The notes beneath the pieces are model-generated. The model was not told where the DNA came from. It worked only from the letters and a program-made list of their open reading frames with translations, and searched no databases. From Pedobacter roseus (GTDB taxonomy: Bacteria; Bacteroidota; Bacteroidia; Sphingobacteriales; Sphingobacteriaceae), in contig NZ_CP060723.1 in assembly GCF_014395225.1 (NCBI RefSeq), positions 6,014,001-6,078,000 on the forward strand: 64,000 nt of DNA, given 5' to 3'. This document shows, one piece after another, positions 51,075 through 61,118 of the stretch; within the stretch, counting starts at the first letter, position 1; every line of letters starts with the position of its first letter. A program made the position numbers and the translations under genes.

Positions 51075-54000
51075 TTAATGTCCGTGATCTAAATCGTATT
51101 CATTTACATCTTTATGATCGTATGGTTCTTCCATCAGTTCATCAATGGTTTTTCCTTTTTTGTTGAACCCAAAGCGCTCTAACATTCTGTCGAATATTAA
51201 ATATACCACCGGTACCACAATTAAGGTTAAGAATAGCGAACTGGTTAAACCACCTACGATAACCCATGCCAAACCATTTTTCCACTCAGCACCGGCACCA
51301 CTTGCCAATGCAATTGGAAGCATACCGAACACCATGGCGATGGTTGTCATTAAAATTGGTCTCAAACGTGCATGGTTGGCCAATACAAGCGCTTCTTTGG
51401 TCTCTTTACCTTCAGCCTTTAAATGGTTGGTAAAATCGACCAGGATAATCGCGTTTTTCGCTACCAGACCCATTAACATAATTAAACCTAAAATGGTGAA
51501 GATACCGATTGAGTTGTTGGTTAAAGCCAGTGCTAATAATGCCCCGATTACCGCTAACGGAAGAGAGAACATCACCACCAGTGGATAAATAAAACTATCG
51601 TAAAGGGCAACCATGATTAAGTACACCAAAATGATAGAGGCCAGTAAGGCAATACCCAAAGTACCAAAACCTTCGCTCTGGTTCTCCTGATCACCCGCCC
51701 AGCTGTAACTTACGCCAACTGGTGCTTTTAGCTTACCATTTTTTTGCATCTCTTCCAGTTTTGCCTGGAACTCAGCAACCACGGTTCCTGTTGGTCTACC
51801 GATTGACTGTGCCTTAACCGATACCGACGTAGACTTATTTAAACGCTCTAACTGACTTGGTCCTGAACCTTCTGTAATGGTAGCAAACTGTGATAATTTA
51901 ATCTGTTTGCCATCAGCGTTTACAAAAATGAGGTTACGTACGTCGTCAATGTTCTGGCGGTTAAAGTTTTGATACTGGATATTGATATCATACTCGTATT
52001 CGCCTTTTCTATATTTACCGTCCGTATTACCGGCAAAAGCGGTCTGCATGGTAGAACCTACAGTTTGTAGCGTTAAGCCAACTGCCGACATCTTATCTCG
52101 ATCTACCTGAACATTAATCTCAGGTGTACCTTTCTCTACCGATAATTTAATCTCCGTAGCACCAGGAATAGAAGCAAGTACTTTTTGAGCACCTTCAGCA
52201 TATTTCAACGCACTATCTAAATCAGATCCCATTACCACCAACTGGATCGGTGCATTTTCTGCAATACCCAGGATACTGATTGGAACCGTTTTTACTTTTG
52301 CACCAACCAATTCTTTTGCCAGTGCACGGCTCATTTTAGTGGCGAAAATATCTGAAGAAACACCCTTACGCTCATCACGCTCAACAAGTTTTACGTTGAT
52401 CTCCGATTTGTAGGCTGTTGCCTGCGTACCACCGAAATCACCTGTTGATTGACCAACAGTAGTAATTAACTGGGTAATTTCTGGTTGTTTATCTAAATAA
52501 GCTTCTGCTTTTTGTGTTAAGAAGTTGGTTTGTTCTAGTGAAGCATCTTTAGGTAACTCCAACTGTACTAAGAACTCACCTTTATCTGATTTAGGGAAGA
52601 ACTCAGAACCTATAAAACCACCCACCAATAATCCGCATGAACTTAAGAACATCACCACAACAGCAACCAATGTAAGTGCTTTATGGTTTAAAGACCATGT
52701 TAAAATGCTGGTGATCCAAAGGGTAAATTTCTTTAACTGTTTTTCGAACCAAAGGATAAAACGGCCAAATATATTTTTGCCTTCGATGTGTTCTAACTTA
52801 CCAAAACGTGAGAAGATAAGCGGTACAATGGTAAACGACGCCACTAATGAAAGTAGTGTTGCAATAATTACCACAATACAGAACTGACGAAGGATGTTTG
52901 AAACCAAACCGGTACTTACCGCAATAGGGAAGAACACCACCACAATTACGAAAGTAATGGATACAACCGTAAAACCGATTTCTCTTGTCGCATCAGATGC
53001 TGCCCTTACTTTGTTTTTACCCATCTCCATGTGCCGCTGGATATTCTCCAGTACCACAATCGCATCATCCACCAGGATACCTACCACGAGTGATAGACCC
53101 AACAGCGACATTAAGTTTAAAGTAAAACCGAACAAGCTGATCCCGATAAACGTAGCAATTAAAGAAACCGGAATTGATACCATAACAATTAACGCATTAC
53201 GTAAACTGTGTAAGAAGAAAAGCATTACGAAGGCCACCAAAATAACCGCCAGGATTAAATCGTGGATTACCGCATCAGCAGATTCTAAGGTAAAAATTGA
53301 ACTATCGTTAACAATTCTGATATCAAGCTTATTCGCTGCATATTCATTTTTAAGTTTAGCGATGATGGCGTGTACACCTTTACTTACCTCTACAGCGTTT
53401 GCATCACTTTGTTTAATGATCTGAATAGCGATAGATGCTTTACGATCGATACGAGCCAGTTTCTCGGTTTCTTTTTGCGAATCCTGAACATCGGCTACAT
53501 CACCTAAGCGAATCTGTGCTCCATCTTTTGTAGTGGTTAAAACCAGGTTTCTCAACTCTTCCATACTTCTGTATTTACCCGATAAACGGATCAATACATC
53601 CTGGTTTTGAGTTTTAACACTTCCTGTAGGGAAATCAAGGTTAGAAGAGAGGATCAATTGCTGAACCTGAGGAACCGAAAGGTTATAACCTTGTAGTTTA
53701 TCAGCATTTAATGAAACCTGTATCTCACGTTCCGAACCACCTACCAGGTTAACCTGTGCAATACCGCTTACCCTCGAAATTACCGGGGCAATACGTTTGT
53801 CGATCAGGTCATAAAAGGTAATATCATCCATATTTGCCGATGCAGACATGGTGATTACCGGTAAATCGTCCAGTGAGAATTTACTTAACGATGGTGTTTT
53901 AACATCCTCCGGCAAGTCTGAAAGAATGGCATTTACCTTTCTTTGTGCATCATTTAAGGAGATATCGATGTTAGCTGCATCAGTTAGAGTGATGGTAACG

Positions 54001-54269
54001 GTTGATAAACTCTCAAACGATACAGAGTTGATCTTTTTGATGTTTTCCATCGATGATACCGCATCCTCAATCTTTTTGGTTACGGTATTTTCAACCTCGT
54101 TTGGTGAAGCACCAGGGTAGATGGTCGAAATAGATACTACGTTGTTAGAGAATTTTGGAAGTAATTCATAACCCAACGAAAAGTAACTTAGTAGCCCAAG
54201 CAAAGTAAGTGCGGTAAACACCACAATCACCAGCGAAGGCCTTTTTATAGATATATCTGTTATCTTCAT
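51075..54269 (-). CDS. RND efflux permease (HAE1/AcrB type)
   Basis: From ATG 54269 the product has 1064 residues; the earlier in-frame start (54302) adds 11 residues and is less likely. It is an inner-membrane proton-driven pump of the AcrB family. The N-terminus KITDISIKRPSLVIVVFTAL and the LVVGILVDDAIVVLENIQRHMEMGKNKVRAA segment (the TM4 Asp-Asp proton relay) are standard. The second half repeats the fold, with LIMLMGLVAKNAIILVDFTNHLKAEGK. It ends with a His/Asp-rich tail. It exports hydrophobic compounds or drugs through the TolC partner. The gene is the last of the operon. Confidence 0.95.
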   Translation of the reverse strand: MKITDISIKRPSLVIVVFTALTLLGLLSYFSLGYELLPKFSNNVVSISTIYPGASPNEVENTVTKKIEDAVSSMENIKKINSVSFESLSTVTITLTDAANIDISLNDAQRKVNAILSDLPEDVKTPSLSKFSLDDLPVITMSASANMDDITFYDLIDKRIAPVISRVSGIAQVNLVGGSEREIQVSLNADKLQGYNLSVPQVQQLILSSNLDFPTGSVKTQNQDVLIRLSGKYRSMEELRNLVLTTTKDGAQIRLGDVADVQDSQKETEKLARIDRKASIAIQIIKQSDANAVEVSKGVHAIIAKLKNEYAANKLDIRIVNDSSIFTLESADAVIHDLILAVILVAFVMLFFLHSLRNALIVMVSIPVSLIATFIGISLFGFTLNLMSLLGLSLVVGILVDDAIVVLENIQRHMEMGKNKVRAASDATREIGFTVVSITFVIVVVFFPIAVSTGLVSNILRQFCIVVIIATLLSLVASFTIVPLIFSRFGKLEHIEGKNIFGRFILWFEKQLKKFTLWITSILTWSLNHKALTLVAVVVMFLSSCGLLVGGFIGSEFFPKSDKGEFLVQLELPKDASLEQTNFLTQKAEAYLDKQPEITQLITTVGQSTGDFGGTQATAYKSEINVKLVERDERKGVSSDIFATKMSRALAKELVGAKVKTVPISILGIAENAPIQLVVMGSDLDSALKYAEGAQKVLASIPGATEIKLSVEKGTPEINVQVDRDKMSAVGLTLQTVGSTMQTAFAGNTDGKYRKGEYEYDINIQYQNFNRQNIDDVRNLIFVNADGKQIKLSQFATITEGSGPSQLERLNKSTSVSVKAQSIGRPTGTVVAEFQAKLEEMQKNGKLKAPVGVSYSWAGDQENQSEGFGTLGIALLASIILVYLIMVALYDSFIYPLVVMFSLPLAVIGALLALALTNNSIGIFTILGLIMLMGLVAKNAIILVDFTNHLKAEGKETKEALVLANHARLRPILMTTIAMVFGMLPIALASGAGAEWKNGLAWVIVGGLTSSLFLTLIVVPVVYLIFDRMLERFGFNKKGKTIDELMEEPYDHKDVNEYDLDHGH

Positions 54270-54336
54270 TTTAATTAGTATTGCGTTTTGCGATTGGCGC
54301 ATCGCGTTTTTAAAAGCCGACTAAATTTCCTTTAAC

Positions 54337-55404
54337 TTATTTTACGATACTCACCGGAGTACCTTCAGTTAAGTTAATCTGTCCACTGGTGATTACTGTT
54401 TCACCTTCTTTTAATCCATCAAGAATTTCAACATTATCGCCCAAAATACGACCGGCCACAACATTGCGGATTTTAGAAGTATTGTTAGCTTTATCCAACA
54501 CAAAAACCTGGTTACTACTTACACTACCCACAAAAGAAGTACGTGGAATAATGATGCTTGGTACCTGTTTAGGAAACTTGAATATGGCCGTTCCGTACAT
54601 ACCTGCTTTTAAGGTGTTTTTGTGGCTGTTGTCTACTTCAATTTCGATTGGGAAGTTTAAAGTTCCATCAGCTTTGGCAGCGATGAAAGTTACCTTTCCT
54701 GAGAAATTATCAGTTGGAAAAACCGAAGATTTAATTTCGATCTGATCTCCGATTTTAAGGTTGGCAACCTGCGATTCGTTTACGTTAACTTTCAGTTTTA
54801 GTTTAGAAACGTCAACCAATTCAAATAACTGGGTACCCTGAGCAGTTACAAATGCACCAACCTCAATGTATCTTTTGTTTACAATACCGTTAATTGGCGA
54901 TTTAATGTTGGCATCACTCAATTTTCTTTGTGAAGCCTGTAAACGCAATTTTGCATTTTTGGTAGCCAGTTTAGCCTGATCTAACTGTTGTTGCGTAACA
55001 CCGCCAGTTTGGAATGAGCTTTGGTACCTGGCCTCGTCTCTTACCGCATTCTGGTAAGTAGCTTCAGCAGTTTCTCTGTCGGTATTGATAATTTCTGCAT
55101 CAACACGTGCCAAAACCTGACCTTTGCTCACGCGGTCACCTTCATCAACATTGATGGCAGTAACACGACCTGCATTTTCTGATAAGAAATTTAGTTCCTG
55201 CTTTGGAACAAAGTTTCCGTTAGCCGCAAAATCTAAATTCACAGCTTTTCTCTCTACTTCAGCAACACGAACGGCAACAGCACCACCACCTTTAGCAATG
55301 AAAGCAGTTTTCTCTTCATTCTTCTTTTTATTGTTGCTTAAAACATAAGCTATTGCACCAAGGGCAACAACAACTACGATAATTATGGTAATTACTCTTT
55401 TCAT
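54337..55404 (-). CDS. RND efflux periplasmic adaptor (membrane fusion protein)
   Basis: This 355-residue protein has an N-terminal membrane anchor (residues 1-24). The lipoyl half GNFVPKQELNFLSENAGRVTAINVDEGDRVSKGQVLARVD and a helical hairpin (about 105-160, AEATYQNAVRDEARYQSSF to TKNAKLRLQASQRKL) are followed by the beta-barrel and membrane-proximal domains. It links the RND pump to the outer-membrane TolC protein. The upstream TolC gene ends two bases before this start codon, so the two are tightly coupled. Confidence 0.93.
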   Translation of the reverse strand: MKRVITIIIVVVVALGAIAYVLSNNKKKNEEKTAFIAKGGGAVAVRVAEVERKAVNLDFAANGNFVPKQELNFLSENAGRVTAINVDEGDRVSKGQVLARVDAEIINTDRETAEATYQNAVRDEARYQSSFQTGGVTQQQLDQAKLATKNAKLRLQASQRKLSDANIKSPINGIVNKRYIEVGAFVTAQGTQLFELVDVSKLKLKVNVNESQVANLKIGDQIEIKSSVFPTDNFSGKVTFIAAKADGTLNFPIEIEVDNSHKNTLKAGMYGTAIFKFPKQVPSIIIPRTSFVGSVSSNQVFVLDKANNTSKIRNVVAGRILGDNVEILDGLKEGETVITSGQINLTEGTPVSIVK

Positions 55405-55406
55405 TT

Positions 55407-56747
55407 CTATTGTACTAGCGATTTAATATTTCCGTTTGATTTTATTAATTGTATTTCGGCTATTTTGTAATTCAATAAAGCCTGCGTATAGCTGTTCTGT
55501 GCCGATGTAAGTGCATTTTCTGTATCCAGAAGATCGGTTAAAGAAGCTAAGCCATTGTTATAGTTGTTCTGTGTGCTTTTGTAAATTTCCTGAGCTAAAT
55601 CAGCATTTTTACGTTGCGATTTAATGGTGTTAAGGTTATTGCGTAACTGTATTTTAGCATTCTCGTAAGCCAGGTTTAAAGAGTTTACAGATTCTTTCCT
55701 GCTTTCCTGCGCTTTTTTGATGTTTACATCTGCCTGACGGATTTTTGAACGTGTTAAAAATCCATTAAAAATTGGCACTTTTAAAGTTAGGCCAACTGCT
55801 GATGCGCCATACCCAATTGCAGCAGCATTTGATTTTAAGAAATCGAAGCTATCACTTTGGCTTGAATACGTATAATTACCCGTTAAAGCCAGTGATGGAT
55901 AGTATTCAGCAACGTAAGCTTTTCTTTGCAGCGATAAAAGTTTATCCTGATTGTTCAAAAGCTTAACCTCTGTTCTGTTGGCCAGGTCGATAGAATCTGT
56001 AAATACAGGCAAAGTAGTTACCTCTGTTAATTCGGTAGCAGGCAGGTTAATTGGTGTAGAAACCGGCATCCCCATCGAAAACTTCAATTGGTTTTCTAAT
56101 TGTGTAATCGCATTGATGGTTTGCTCTCGTTGTGTAGTGAGGTTAGTTAAATTAACATTGATACGGTCAACGTCGATTTTTCTTGCCAAACCATTTTTAA
56201 ACTGGTTCGAAACAATTTTCTCTACAATCTTCACATTTTTAATGTTAGTGTCGATTACGTTGAGCTGTTGTCTGTTTACCAAAACCTGATAGTAATTGTT
56301 GGCAACCAGTTCAATAATCTGCTCTTCCGTTAATTGCGAAGTAAGGTTATAATATTCCTCGCTCGATCTTGCAGCCTGTAAACCAGTAAAAACCTGTTGA
56401 TTAAACAACTGTTGCGAAAGTTGAACACCTGCAGTTGAATTCCAGTTCTGGCCTAATTTAATCGCCTGTGTTTGTCCACCGAAATTGGCAACCAATTGAC
56501 CGATAATCGGGTTGTAAGTTAAGCCCACGTTTCCTGTAAGCTGAGGTAAGGCCTGCGCCCTTACTTCCTCTACCTTATATCTTCCGCCTTCAATGTCCAG
56601 TTTCGCATTCCGGACTTTAGTATTGTTTTGGAGCGCATAGGTTAGCGCATCTTTTAAGGTAACCTGCTGCTGTGCAACTACCAGCTGTGGTAAAACCGAG
56701 CCGATAAGCAGTATGAGCATTAACTTTACCATTTTTACTCTAAGCAT
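55407..56747 (-). CDS. TolC family outer-membrane efflux protein
   Basis: This 446-residue protein has a signal peptide ending VVAQQ. The rest is two repeats of the TolC fold: coiled coils (for example NLTTQREQTINAITQLENQLKFSMGM and QADVNIKKAQESRKESVNSLNLAYENAKIQL) and barrel strands. It forms the outer-membrane exit of the efflux pump encoded downstream. It is the first gene of the TolC-adaptor-RND unit on the minus strand, with tetR before it. Confidence 0.93.
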   Translation of the reverse strand: MLRVKMVKLMLILLIGSVLPQLVVAQQQVTLKDALTYALQNNTKVRNAKLDIEGGRYKVEEVRAQALPQLTGNVGLTYNPIIGQLVANFGGQTQAIKLGQNWNSTAGVQLSQQLFNQQVFTGLQAARSSEEYYNLTSQLTEEQIIELVANNYYQVLVNRQQLNVIDTNIKNVKIVEKIVSNQFKNGLARKIDVDRINVNLTNLTTQREQTINAITQLENQLKFSMGMPVSTPINLPATELTEVTTLPVFTDSIDLANRTEVKLLNNQDKLLSLQRKAYVAEYYPSLALTGNYTYSSQSDSFDFLKSNAAAIGYGASAVGLTLKVPIFNGFLTRSKIRQADVNIKKAQESRKESVNSLNLAYENAKIQLRNNLNTIKSQRKNADLAQEIYKSTQNNYNNGLASLTDLLDTENALTSAQNSYTQALLNYKIAEIQLIKSNGNIKSLVQ

Positions 56748-56831
56748 AATGTATTGTTTTTTGTTTTTGGGTTTTATCTATTTAATTTATCCGAGGCATT
56801 TAAAGGTAATTTGATGCCTTTCGCCGCGGTA

Positions 56832-57443
56832 TTATTCTGCGCACCTTAAACCCCTCACAAATATGGTTGTGAGGTTTTTTTGCTTCAGTGTCATTTTGTT
56901 AAATGCTTTTTTATCCGGGAAAAGGTCCTTGCCAGTTTCCATAATGCACATGGTACAAAGACCCATCAAGCTTTCTAAATAAAGTTCGGCTACATGGAAA
57001 GTATCCTCATGTTCTATTTCTTTTTTTTCTTTTGCACGACTAAAAATTTCTGCAAAGAATTCTTTTTCAGAGCTTTTAAGTGCATGAAGTTTACCTTTTA
57101 TCACATCATCGTTTAATAAATCAGGAATACCTTCGGTGATCCTTAACATGTAATATTTTTGGAAAAAGGTATTTCTAACGTCTATTGTGTTAAAAAGGAT
57201 CTCTTCTAAAGGCTGATCAGGATTGTATTTCTTTTTGATCAATTCAAAGAAATCGTGAAATACCCTTTCAATTACACCTATAATCAAATGTTTTTTATCC
57301 GGGAAATAATAATAAAGCGATGGTTTGGAAACGGATAGATCTTCTGCAATATCGTTCATCGTGGTTTTACCAATACCAAAATGGATAAAGCGTTTTATCG
57401 CACCATCAATAATCTGCTCTCTCTTTTTATCGGCTACAATCAT
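56832..57443 (-). CDS. TetR/AcrR family transcriptional regulator
   Basis: This 203-residue regulator has an N-terminal HTH (about residues 10-55, IIDGAIKRFIHFGIGKTTMNDIAEDLSVSKPSLYYYFPDKKHLI) typical of TetR. The C-terminal ligand domain (about 60-203) is helical and poorly conserved. It is on the same strand as and upstream of the tolC-adaptor-RND genes and probably represses that operon; the ligand is unknown. The 3' end of the coding region holds the palindrome CCTCACAA/TTGTGAGG at about 56850-56872. Confidence 0.92.
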   Translation of the reverse strand: MIVADKKREQIIDGAIKRFIHFGIGKTTMNDIAEDLSVSKPSLYYYFPDKKHLIIGVIERVFHDFFELIKKKYNPDQPLEEILFNTIDVRNTFFQKYYMLRITEGIPDLLNDDVIKGKLHALKSSEKEFFAEIFSRAKEKKEIEHEDTFHVAELYLESLMGLCTMCIMETGKDLFPDKKAFNKMTLKQKNLTTIFVRGLRCAE

Positions 57444-57609
57444 TTTACTTTTCTACTTTCTGACTTTTTTAATATTTTAGTCAAAAATAGTGCTAAAAAA
57501 TGATTTGTCATGAAAGGTTTGTTGAAATTGCGTTAAGCTTACAATTCTATGACTCATTTTTGGTTCTTCGGCTGTTTATATATCTTTACAAACCAATCAT
57601 TTAGAAATC

Positions 57610-58053
57610 TTGTCATTATTCTTTAACGTTTTAACTGTATTATTTACCATCGTTGTGATGGAGTGTTTGTCGTGGTTTATACACAAGTATTTATTCCATG
57701 GTCCGCTATGGTTTCTGCATAAAAGCCATCACCAAAAAGCAAAATCATTTTTCGAGTGGAATGATCTGTTTGCACTGCTCTTTGCTGCGCTCTCTTTGTA
57801 TTTAATGTACATCGATCGCAATGGTTTGGGTTACCGGTTTTTTATTGGTTTGGGCATTTCCCTATATGGTATGGTTTATTTTGTGGTGCACGATTGGTTT
57901 GTACACCGCAGGTTTAAAACCTTTAAAAGCAATAATACTTATTTGCAGGCGGTGCGGAAAGCGCATAAAATTCACCATAAAAACAGGGGGAAGGAAAAAG
58001 GGAAGGCTTTTGGGTTACTATTTGTAAAGAAAAACTTAATAAAAAATGATTAA
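57610..58053 (+). CDS. crtZ: Beta-carotene hydroxylase (CrtZ type)
   Basis: This 147-residue membrane protein is a non-heme di-iron hydroxylase that adds hydroxyl groups to the beta-ionone rings of carotenoids, giving zeaxanthin from beta-carotene. Histidine boxes are clear: FIHKYLFHG (His25, His30), FLHKSHH (His37, His40, His41), VVHDWFVHRRF and HKIHHKN. Membrane segments are visible at about 3-20, 52-70 and 78-98. The start is TTG 57610; ATG 57658 would drop residues 1-16. It is about 3.5 kb from crtI. Confidence 0.92.
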   Translation: MSLFFNVLTVLFTIVVMECLSWFIHKYLFHGPLWFLHKSHHQKAKSFFEWNDLFALLFAALSLYLMYIDRNGLGYRFFIGLGISLYGMVYFVVHDWFVHRRFKTFKSNNTYLQAVRKAHKIHHKNRGKEKGKAFGLLFVKKNLIKND

Positions 58054-58104
58054 TGTATTTTAAACTAACTAATTAGTTTTATATTTATATTGTAAATATA
58101 AACT

Positions 58105-58776
58105 ATGAGAAAACTTATCTTTTGCTTCGTAATGCTTTTTGTAGGCTCATTACAGGCACAAACCATCAAATTTACGGTTGAAGGGCTGGTTCAAAAGCCC
58201 AAAAACGCAAAATTTGCTTATCTGGTAAGTGAAACGCCAGTTATAGGAAAACCCGATCTGTTTTTGGTCATGCCAATGGAAGTTAATCAGTTTAAAATTC
58301 CGGCAACATGCAACTTAGAAGGAGGGCTCTTAAGAAAAGGTTTCATTTTTCTTGACGAACGTGGAGACATTACCCTGAATGACGTGAAATTAAAAATTAA
58401 ACAAAAGGTGTGGTTTGTGGGGGGGAGTGCAAATCTGAAGTCGATTTATCTTGAAGATGTCAAACTGGATATCGAAAATCCTTATAATCTGCAGTCGGCA
58501 AAAATAATAGGTGGCGGAATTTATCTTCAGCAATCAAAAGATGCCACGCAGGCCCTTAGAGATAAAAAGTTTTTAAGCTTTATTAAAAAAAATGCTGATT
58601 CACCTGTAGCACTTTCCGAATTGGATAACTTTATACTTTTTGCCAATATCCCTGGTTTTATAAAGGAGTTTGATTTCAGTTCACCAATGCAATTATACGG
58701 GGCACTCTCAAGTCGTTTAAAAAACAGTAAAGAAGGAAAAGCAGTTAAGAAAAAAATCGATGAGGGAAAAAAATAG
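58105..58776 (+). CDS. Exported protein, DUF4369-like
   Basis: This 223-residue protein has a signal peptide ending LQAQ. FTVEGLVQKPKNAKFAYLVS and the C-terminal FIKKNADSPVALSELDNFILFA with SSPMQLYGALSSRLKNSKEGKAVKKKID resemble the N-terminal region of DUF4369/TlpA-type thiol-disulfide proteins, but the thioredoxin domain itself is missing. It may be a stand-alone sensor or carrier domain; this is inference. It is predicted periplasmic or lipid-facing. It lies 51 bases after crtZ. Confidence 0.7.
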   Translation: MRKLIFCFVMLFVGSLQAQTIKFTVEGLVQKPKNAKFAYLVSETPVIGKPDLFLVMPMEVNQFKIPATCNLEGGLLRKGFIFLDERGDITLNDVKLKIKQKVWFVGGSANLKSIYLEDVKLDIENPYNLQSAKIIGGGIYLQQSKDATQALRDKKFLSFIKKNADSPVALSELDNFILFANIPGFIKEFDFSSPMQLYGALSSRLKNSKEGKAVKKKIDEGKK

Positions 58777-58850
58777 CGATTGAGATGATGACGAGTTAAT
58801 CAGTAGTTATTCTTGGCAAGGTGCTTGTGCTCGTATATGAAACTTTTGTC

Positions 58851-59303
58851 ATGAAAAAAATCTATTACTGCTATTTTCTTTTATTATTTGTTGTTATTAT
58901 ATCGTGCCGTAGGACGCCAAAAACAGATCAGGACCGTGCCATTGCCCTGGTAGAATCCAGGTATAAAGACAGCGATCAAAAACTCAATTTCGACAGTGCA
59001 AAGCTCGATAGCCTCTATAATATTTCACCTGCGGCTTATGCTGATAGTATTAAAAAAGGAAATGAGCTTGATGCAACTTTGGCTCAATTAGAGAGTGAGA
59101 TCGAACATTTAAGTCAGGCAGAATCCGATAGCGTAGGCTTAATCAGTGCCCGGTTAACTAAAGAGAGGTACCATTTACTGGAGCTGGCCAAAACCAAACC
59201 CACATTTACCGGCTGGACACTTACCGGCGTTAACATAGAAGGGCCACAACCCGCAGTTAAAAACTTCAATTTTGATAAAGAAATTACAAAAATTGTAGAA
59301 TAA
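58851..59303 (+). CDS. Lipoprotein of unknown function
   Basis: From ATG 58851 the product has 150 residues with a lipobox ending IISCRR. The earlier in-frame start (58821) adds a region without signal character and is rejected. The body is charged and probably helical (ESRYKDSDQKLNFDSAKLDSLYNIS, TLAQLESEIEHLSQAESD). No family is recognised. It lies 93 bases before murB on the same strand. Confidence 0.75.
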   Translation: MKKIYYCYFLLLFVVIISCRRTPKTDQDRAIALVESRYKDSDQKLNFDSAKLDSLYNISPAAYADSIKKGNELDATLAQLESEIEHLSQAESDSVGLISARLTKERYHLLELAKTKPTFTGWTLTGVNIEGPQPAVKNFNFDKEITKIVE

Positions 59304-59368
59304 TTTCCCCTTAAATTAATTGAGCAGCAAACGCTGCATCTTTAAAATTACACTATCTATTTATTTCT

Positions 59369-59376
59369 TACTTTTG
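59369..59376 (+). promoter_or_regulatory. Candidate -7 element of murB
   Basis: TACTTTTG matches TAnnTTTG and lies 20 bases before the murB ATG at 59397. Confidence 0.5.
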
Positions 59377-59396
59377 CAGCATAATACAAAATCAAC

Positions 59397-60413
59397 ATGC
59401 TTCAAATTCAGGAAAATATTTCGTTAAAACCATACAATTCATTTGGCATCGATGTTAAGGCCACTTACTTTGCCGAAATATTTTCTGAGGATGATTTAAA
59501 GGAACTTTTTCAGCATGACCTGGTAAACTCGCAAAAACTGTTCATTATAGGCGGTGGGAGTAATGTGTTGTTCACTCAAGACTACAATGGTCTGATCATC
59601 AAGATCAGTATTAAAGGCATCAAATCTGAAATTACAAACGATAATATATTCGTTACTGCTGGTGCAGGAGAAGTTTGGAATGATTTTGTAAATTATTGTG
59701 TGGAGCATCATTTTGCAGGTGTAGAAAATTTAAGTCTTATTCCGGGTACGGTGGGTGCATCGCCTATACAGAATATTGGTGCTTATGGTGTAGAGTTAAA
59801 AGATGTTTTTGAAAGTTGTACCGCATTTGAAATCAAAACCAGAGAAGTTAAAATGTTTACTTATGCCGATTGTCATTTTGGTTACCGCGAAAGTATATTT
59901 AAAGGAGCATTAAAAGGGCAGTACATTATTACTTCTGTTACTTTCCGTTTATCTTCTGAAGCAAAAATTAATACTTCTTATGGGGCTATCGAAGCAGAAC
60001 TTCACTCAAGGGGAATAGAAAACCCTAACATTGCCGATGTTTCTTCTGCGGTATCGCATATCCGGGTAAGTAAATTACCCGATCCATCAACCATTGGCAA
60101 TGCCGGAAGTTTTTTTAAAAATCCGGTGATCGAAAAATACGAATTTGCCGATGTGGTGGCCAAACACCCAGATGTGGTGCACTATCCTACAGCTGATGAT
60201 AAAATTAAACTGGCAGCAGGCTGGCTCATTGAACAATGTGGATGGAAAGGTAAAATTGTAGGCCATACCGGTACATGGAAAAACCAGGCTTTGGTTTTAG
60301 TTAACCATGGCGGTGCAACTGGCACGGAAGTTTTTAGTTTTTCTGAACAGATTATAGACAGTGTAAAGTCTACTTTTGGAGTCACTTTAGAGCGAGAAGT
60401 AAATATTCTGTGA
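59397..60413 (+). CDS. murB: UDP-N-acetylmuramate dehydrogenase
   Basis: This 338-residue FAD enzyme reduces UDP-N-acetylenolpyruvylglucosamine to UDP-N-acetylmuramate in peptidoglycan precursor synthesis. The N-terminal SFGIDVKATYFAEIFSEDDL is the FAD-binding domain start. GGGSNVLF (about 51-58), SLIPGTVGASPIQNIGAYGVEL (about 114-135), and NAGSFFKNP (about 235-243, with the catalytic serine) are the family pattern. Length fits type I MurB. It is a housekeeping gene with its own promoter. Confidence 0.96.
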   Translation: MLQIQENISLKPYNSFGIDVKATYFAEIFSEDDLKELFQHDLVNSQKLFIIGGGSNVLFTQDYNGLIIKISIKGIKSEITNDNIFVTAGAGEVWNDFVNYCVEHHFAGVENLSLIPGTVGASPIQNIGAYGVELKDVFESCTAFEIKTREVKMFTYADCHFGYRESIFKGALKGQYIITSVTFRLSSEAKINTSYGAIEAELHSRGIENPNIADVSSAVSHIRVSKLPDPSTIGNAGSFFKNPVIEKYEFADVVAKHPDVVHYPTADDKIKLAAGWLIEQCGWKGKIVGHTGTWKNQALVLVNHGGATGTEVFSFSEQIIDSVKSTFGVTLEREVNIL

Positions 60414-60536
60414 CGAAAAGTTGCTGTGGCATAGTTTTACGCTTTTGGCACCGTGCCAGAAATTTTTGGTACTAAGTTTGTTTAGGTTTAGTAGAATAAG
60501 CAATAATTTGTTTTAATCTACCTAAAGCTAAAAATC

Positions 60537-61067
60537 ATGACAAAATTTGAATTCAATCATCTGGTTAATCATCACTCGGTATCACTTAGATCTTATGCTT
60601 TAAATTTCACAAAAGACGCAGAAGACGCAAATGATTTGGTTCAAGACACCATGCTTAAAGCAATCACTTATTACAATAAGTTTAAAGAAGGTACGAACCT
60701 GAAAGGCTGGTTGTTTACCATTATGAAAAACACTTTCATTAACAACTACCGCCGTTTGGTAAAAACCAATACTTTGATTACACAGAGCGAAGATATTTCT
60801 TCTGCAAACCTTTCATATAGTGCGACTAAAAATCAGGCAGAAAGTAAATTTGTACTGGGCGATATCGATAAAGCCTTATCACAATTGCCGGAAGAATATT
60901 ATGTTCCATTTATCCGCTATTTTGAAGGATATAAATACCATGAAATTGCTGATATGTTAGAAATTCCAATCGGAACGGTTAAAACACGTATCCACGTAGC
61001 CAGAGGGATTTTGAAAAAATACTTAAAAACATATTCGAAAGAAATTGCCAGTACCGAAATGGCTTAA
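60537..61067 (+). CDS. ECF-type RNA polymerase sigma factor
   Basis: This 176-residue sigma-70 family protein has region 2 (about residues 20-75, NFTKDAEDANDLVQDTMLKAITYYNKFKEGTNLKGWLFTIMKNTFINNYR) and region 4 (about 115-165, LSQLPEEYYVPFIRYFEGYKYHEIADMLEIPIGTVKTRIHVARGIL). Region 3 is absent, as in ECF factors. No anti-sigma gene follows: the next gene on the plus strand is at 63276. It precedes the convergent crtI gene by 480 bases and so may control carotenoid genes; this is inference from position. Confidence 0.92.
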   Translation: MTKFEFNHLVNHHSVSLRSYALNFTKDAEDANDLVQDTMLKAITYYNKFKEGTNLKGWLFTIMKNTFINNYRRLVKTNTLITQSEDISSANLSYSATKNQAESKFVLGDIDKALSQLPEEYYVPFIRYFEGYKYHEIADMLEIPIGTVKTRIHVARGILKKYLKTYSKEIASTEMA

Positions 61068-61090
61068 GATACATCAATCGAAAAACTAAG

Positions 61091-61118
61091 GGCTCAGATT
61101 TTTATCTGGGCCTTTTTT
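61091..61118 (+). terminator. Terminator of the sigma factor gene
   Basis: GGCTCAGAT (61091-61099) pairs with ATCTGGGCC (61104-61112) with one G-T pair, followed by a T-run, 24 bases after the sigma stop. Confidence 0.75.

Noticed and set aside
51145..53424. Long plus-strand frames opposite the RND gene
   Set aside because: They overlap a complete, clearly conserved RND permease on the other strand.
56850..56882. Terminator within the tetR 3' end
   Set aside because: The stem with T-run on the plus strand lies inside the minus-strand coding region and no plus-strand gene ends there.
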